A DNA stretch of 64,000 nt, taken from Ochotona curzoniae. Taxonomy: Eukaryota; Chordata; Mammalia; Lagomorpha; Ochotonidae. Below the pieces are notes generated by a model, which was given only the letters and a program-made list of their open reading frames with translations, did not search any database and had not been told where the DNA came from. Both the position numbers and the translations under genes were made by a program. Positions within the stretch are counted from its first letter, which is position 1, and each line of letters starts with the position of its first letter. The stretch lies in assembly GCF_017591425.1 (NCBI RefSeq), contig NW_024467119.1, positions 25,269,001 through 25,333,000 on the forward strand, written 5' to 3'. Shown here one piece after another: positions 60,949 to 64,000 of the stretch.

Positions 60949-61310
60949 GTTCTCTGTGATTGTTTGAGTGTGACCCCCAAAGAACATGTCATGGAAATTT
61001 AGTCCTCTATGCAACAAGGCAGAGTCCTGTGAGAGGTTATTGGGCTGTGGATTGATGCTGATGTTGGAGAGTGTGTTCCTTATACACCAATAAGCCTGGG
61101 CCTTCCTCGCTCTCTTTTTCTCAGACGCACTTGCACACTTGCTATTTTCCACTCCAACATGAGATAATGCAGCAAGAAGGCACTCCAGTAGACGCTGATC
61201 CCTTAATCTTATACTTGCTAGACTCCAAATCCACGATCCAGTAAATATCTCTTCATCAAAATTACCCAGTCTGTGGTACTCTACCAAGCAACACAAAACA
61301 AACTAAGATA
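60949..61310 (+). mobile_element. Solo LTR relic (MST/MaLR-like) inside an L1
   Basis: GATTGTTTGAGTGTGACCCCC starts the element and ACACAAAACAAACTAAGATA ends it. Between lie AACATGTCATGGAAATTTAG, GAGATAATGCAGCAAGAAGG and AAAATTACCCAGTCTGTGG, in MaLR order. The host L1 continues on both sides. Confidence 0.82.
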
Positions 61311-62169
61311 TCCTCTAACTTAACTCCTCTTTTTCAAGATTGTTTTGGTTATACCATCCACATATGAGCTTCAAGTTCATTTGCCAACTTCTTAAATTAG
61401 TTGCTCCTTTGGTAGGAATTGCATTGAACTAGCACATCAATTGAGAGAATATTGCCACATGCGCAATATTTGGTATTCCAAACCATGAGATGCTTTTTCC
61501 GTGTATCCAAGTCTTCTTTAATTTTTTTTTTATCAATGTGTTATGCTTTTCATGGTAAAGTTTGCATTTCTTTTGTTAGTTTTATTATCATGTATTTAAT
61601 TTTTGATACTTTTGAAAATGAATTGTTTCCTTAATTAAGTTTCAGGTTATTCATTACTAGTATATAGAAACACATTTGATTTCTGTGTACTGGTCAAGTA
61701 ACATGCAATAGTCTTGTTGAACTCATGTATTAGTTCCATTGTTGCAGTTCTTCGTACTTTCAGTGCACAAGTCATATCTTTTCTAGATGGCTTTAAGTCT
61801 TCCTTTGCAATGTGGCAGTTTTAATTTCCTTTACTTGCTGAATTGCCCTGGCTGCGAGCTCCAGCATGCTGCTGGATAGAAGAGGTAAGAGAGGACATCT
61901 GGTCTTTCTCTGGACTTTGAGGAAAAGCCCTCAGTACTTTATCATGTGGGCCGTCTGCATCTTATACATGTTGCACCTGGATGAGGAAGTTCCCTTATGC
62001 TGTAGCTGTTGAGTATTTTTGTTGTGAATGGCTGTTGGGTTTTGGCAAATCTTTCCTGAGTGTTTATTGACATAATGTTTTTGTCCTTTATTCCTTAATA
62101 TTATATATGTCATTGATTAGTTTTCACATGTTCAATCAACCTTACAATCCTAGAAAAAAAATCCCCGTT
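61311..62169 (-). mobile_element. L1 relic, minus strand, piece 3
   Basis: The text resumes after the LTR with TTTTTCAAGATTGTTTTGGTT, then GGAATTGCATTGAACTAG, GTATTTAATTTTTGATAC, GTTATTCATTACTAGTATATAG and AACTCATGTATTAG. These keep L1 ORF2 antisense order, ending in decayed sequence before a CSINE. Confidence 0.86.
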
Positions 62170-62507
62170 GGAGGGGCCTGATGAAATGGTAACAGGTTAA
62201 ACCATTGCCTGTGGTGCTGGCATCAGCACTGGTTCCTGTCCTAGCTTTGTCTCTTCTTATCCAGCTTCCTGCTAATGGGTTGGGAAAAGCACAGAAAGGT
62301 GGTCCAAGTGCTTGAACCTCTGTTCCCATAGGGAAGATCAAGATGAAACCTCTAGCCCCTGGTTTTGGCTTGACTCAGCCCTGGCTGTTGTGACCATCTG
62401 GGGGGTAAGCCAGTGAATGCAAGATTCTTTCTCTCTCTCTGATTCTGTGTATGTGTGTCTCCCTCACTGTAGCTGACTTGTAAATAAATAAATAAATATT
62501 AAAAAAC
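62170..62507 (+). mobile_element. CSINE inserted in L1
   Basis: GGGGCCTGATGAAATGGTAAC to TTGTAAATAAATAAATAAATA. Confidence 0.92.
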
Positions 62508-62690
62508 AGTTATTCATGGTATATAATCTTTTTATTATATTAGATTTAGTGTGATAACATGTTGTTGAGGATTTTTGTATCTATATTACTACAACTACGA
62601 GTTGTAGTTTTCCTGTGAGATTTTTAATCTTGGTATCAGGATAATATTGGCTTTAAAAGATGAGTTGAGTCAAGTCATGTTTTGACAACT
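62508..62690 (-). mobile_element. L1 relic, minus strand, piece 4
   Basis: GTTGTTGAGGATTTTTGTATC, then GTAGTTTTCCTGTGAG, then TTGGTATCAGGATAATATTGG matches the next antisense ORF2 block, on the far side of the inserted CSINE. Together the four pieces trace more than 2 kb of one element. Confidence 0.8.
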
Positions 62691-62881
62691 TAATGACATT
62701 CAATAATGTGTACCTTACAATTTACTTAACCTCAGCCATTACATTTAGGCTGCTTTTATTCATTCATTGATTCATTTATTCATTCATCTATTTTTTTTTA
62801 ACCACTATTAACATTGTATAGGATATGGTATGGATATAATGGGAATTGTTTCCCCAAACTCATGCAGATTCTGAAATTCTT

Positions 62882-63192
62882 TTTTTTTAAGATTTATTTT
62901 TATTATTTTTATTGGAAAGGCAGATATACAGAGAGGAAGATCTTCCATCCGATGATTCATTCCCCAAGTGAGCGCAACGGCTGATGCTATGCCCATCCGA
63001 AGCCAGGAGCCTCTTCCAGGTCTCCCACGCGGGTGCAGGGTCCCAAAGCTTTGGGCATCCTGGACTGCTTTCCCGGGCCACAAGCAGGGAGCTGGATGGG
63101 AAGTGGGGCTGCCGGGACCAGAACCAGTGCCCATATGGGATCCTGGGTGTACAAGGCGAGGACCTTAACCACTGCGCCACCCCACCGGGCCC
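62882..63192 (-). mobile_element. Young CSINE, pika-type, 15/16 TSD
   Basis: A T run and AAGATTTATTTTTATT on the left; CACTGCGCCACCCCACCGGG-CCC on the right. AGATTCTGAAATTCTT at 62866-62881 is repeated at 63193-63208 with one change. CpGs are well preserved. Confidence 0.96.
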
Positions 63193-63208
63193 AGATTCTG
63201 ACATTCTT

Positions 63209-63548
63209 ATGTCTTAGTGTTAATGGTTAATGGCTTAATCTAATTGTGGCATAGGTCTGCTAAGTGGCATTTAGGCTGTTGGAGGCATGCCCTCAGGGAG
63301 CTGATTATTTGAATTCAAGTTTAGCCTACATTTTCTCTCTTGCCTTCTTGTCAACCATGATCCTCTGCACCTGCCAGATTGGGCCTCCACACACACACTG
63401 GAGTACTGGGGCCACCCAATTCTGAGCTATAATTCCCAAACAATAAACAGAAAGAAAACTGTTTTTCCAAGAAAAAAAACATAATTGAGATCAAGTAACA
63501 AAAAGTGGACTCATACAACTTAAGTGCTTGTGCTTCTATGTCTTTTTC
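63209..63548. other. Intergenic unique sequence
   Basis: Nothing recognised between the two CSINEs. Confidence 0.5.
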
Positions 63549-63866
63549 TTTTTTTGAAGATTTCTTTCTTTTTTTTGTTAAGTCAGATTTACAGAGAGAA
63601 GAGACAGAGAAAGATTTCTATGCGGTGGTTCACTCGCCAAGTGGCCACAATGGCCAGAGCTGAGATAATCTGAAACCAGGAGCTTCCTCCAGGTCTCCCG
63701 CATGGGTGCAGGGTCCCAAGGCTTTTGCCTATCCTCAACTACTTTCCCAGGCCACAAGCAAGGAGCTGGAAGAGAAGTTGAGCAGCTGGAACATGAACCA
63801 ACATCCATATGGGATGCCAGCACTTGCAATGTAAGGATTTAGCCACTAGGCTATCACACTGGGCAC
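63549..63866 (-). mobile_element. CSINE, fairly young
   Basis: TTTTTGAAGATTTCTTTC on the left, GGCTATCACACTGGGCACC on the right. Confidence 0.94.
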
Positions 63867-64000
63867 CTGTAACTTTGTTTCTGAAAGAAATTCCAAATAT
63901 GAGATTTCCGACACGAAAGCTTTTGCTTTGTGATGTTCTCAATGATTTCTAGATATCTTTCCAAAAACACTCTGAACAATTTGTACCACTGCCCACATGT

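Overview
This is a mammalian nuclear window, almost entirely non-coding. The interspersed repeats point to a lagomorph. About 45 copies of a tRNA-derived CSINE are scattered on both strands, and the youngest ones (7386-7712, 62882-63192, 30262-30588) look like the pika (Ochotona) subtype rather than the rabbit one. Three pieces share a repeated, G-rich sequence that looks like a lagomorph L1 3' untranslated region.

The one gene I can support is TMEM150C (tentonin 3), on the minus strand. Its first coding exon lies at 686-765 (exon 686-775), reads [16 protein letters not shown] and onward to residue 26, and has clean splice sites on both sides. To its left (1-685) is the start of the next intron. 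To its right, 776 to about 53.6 kb appears to be one long first intron. This leads back to a CpG island (about 52.6-54.15 kb) with a minus-strand TATA-like box at 53791-53799 and candidate splice donors at 53619 and 53629. I infer that this island holds the TMEM150C promoter and a short non-coding exon 1. A 59-unit AC microsatellite sits just inside intron 1. From about 53.8 kb to 64 kb is upstream intergenic DNA; in other mammals this gap leads towards SCD5.

The intron and intergenic DNA are layers of old and young transposons. There are ancient MIR and L2 pieces, MER5A and other DNA transposons, L1 relics (9.24-9.90 kb, 25.38-25.84 kb, 33.5-34.9 kb, 59.3-62.7 kb) and MaLR-type LTR relics (4.37, 15.99, 19.43, 33.9 and 60.95 kb). 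Palindromic mariner-like MITEs and the CSINEs complete the set, with many insertions nested inside older ones. The best-dated event is a 1.67-kb L1-type insertion at 49094-50763 with a perfect 16-bp target-site duplication. A 33-nt U2 snRNA fragment sits at 13192-13224.

Several unique AT-rich stretches with no repeat signature (about 6.54-7.08, 23.5-23.75, 35.99-36.26, 45.2-45.7, 51.58-51.84, 55.69-55.96 and 56.75-56.94 kb) are candidates for conserved regulatory elements; only an alignment can tell. I found no sign of a new multi-gene system, no CRISPR array and no intact transposon-encoded protein.
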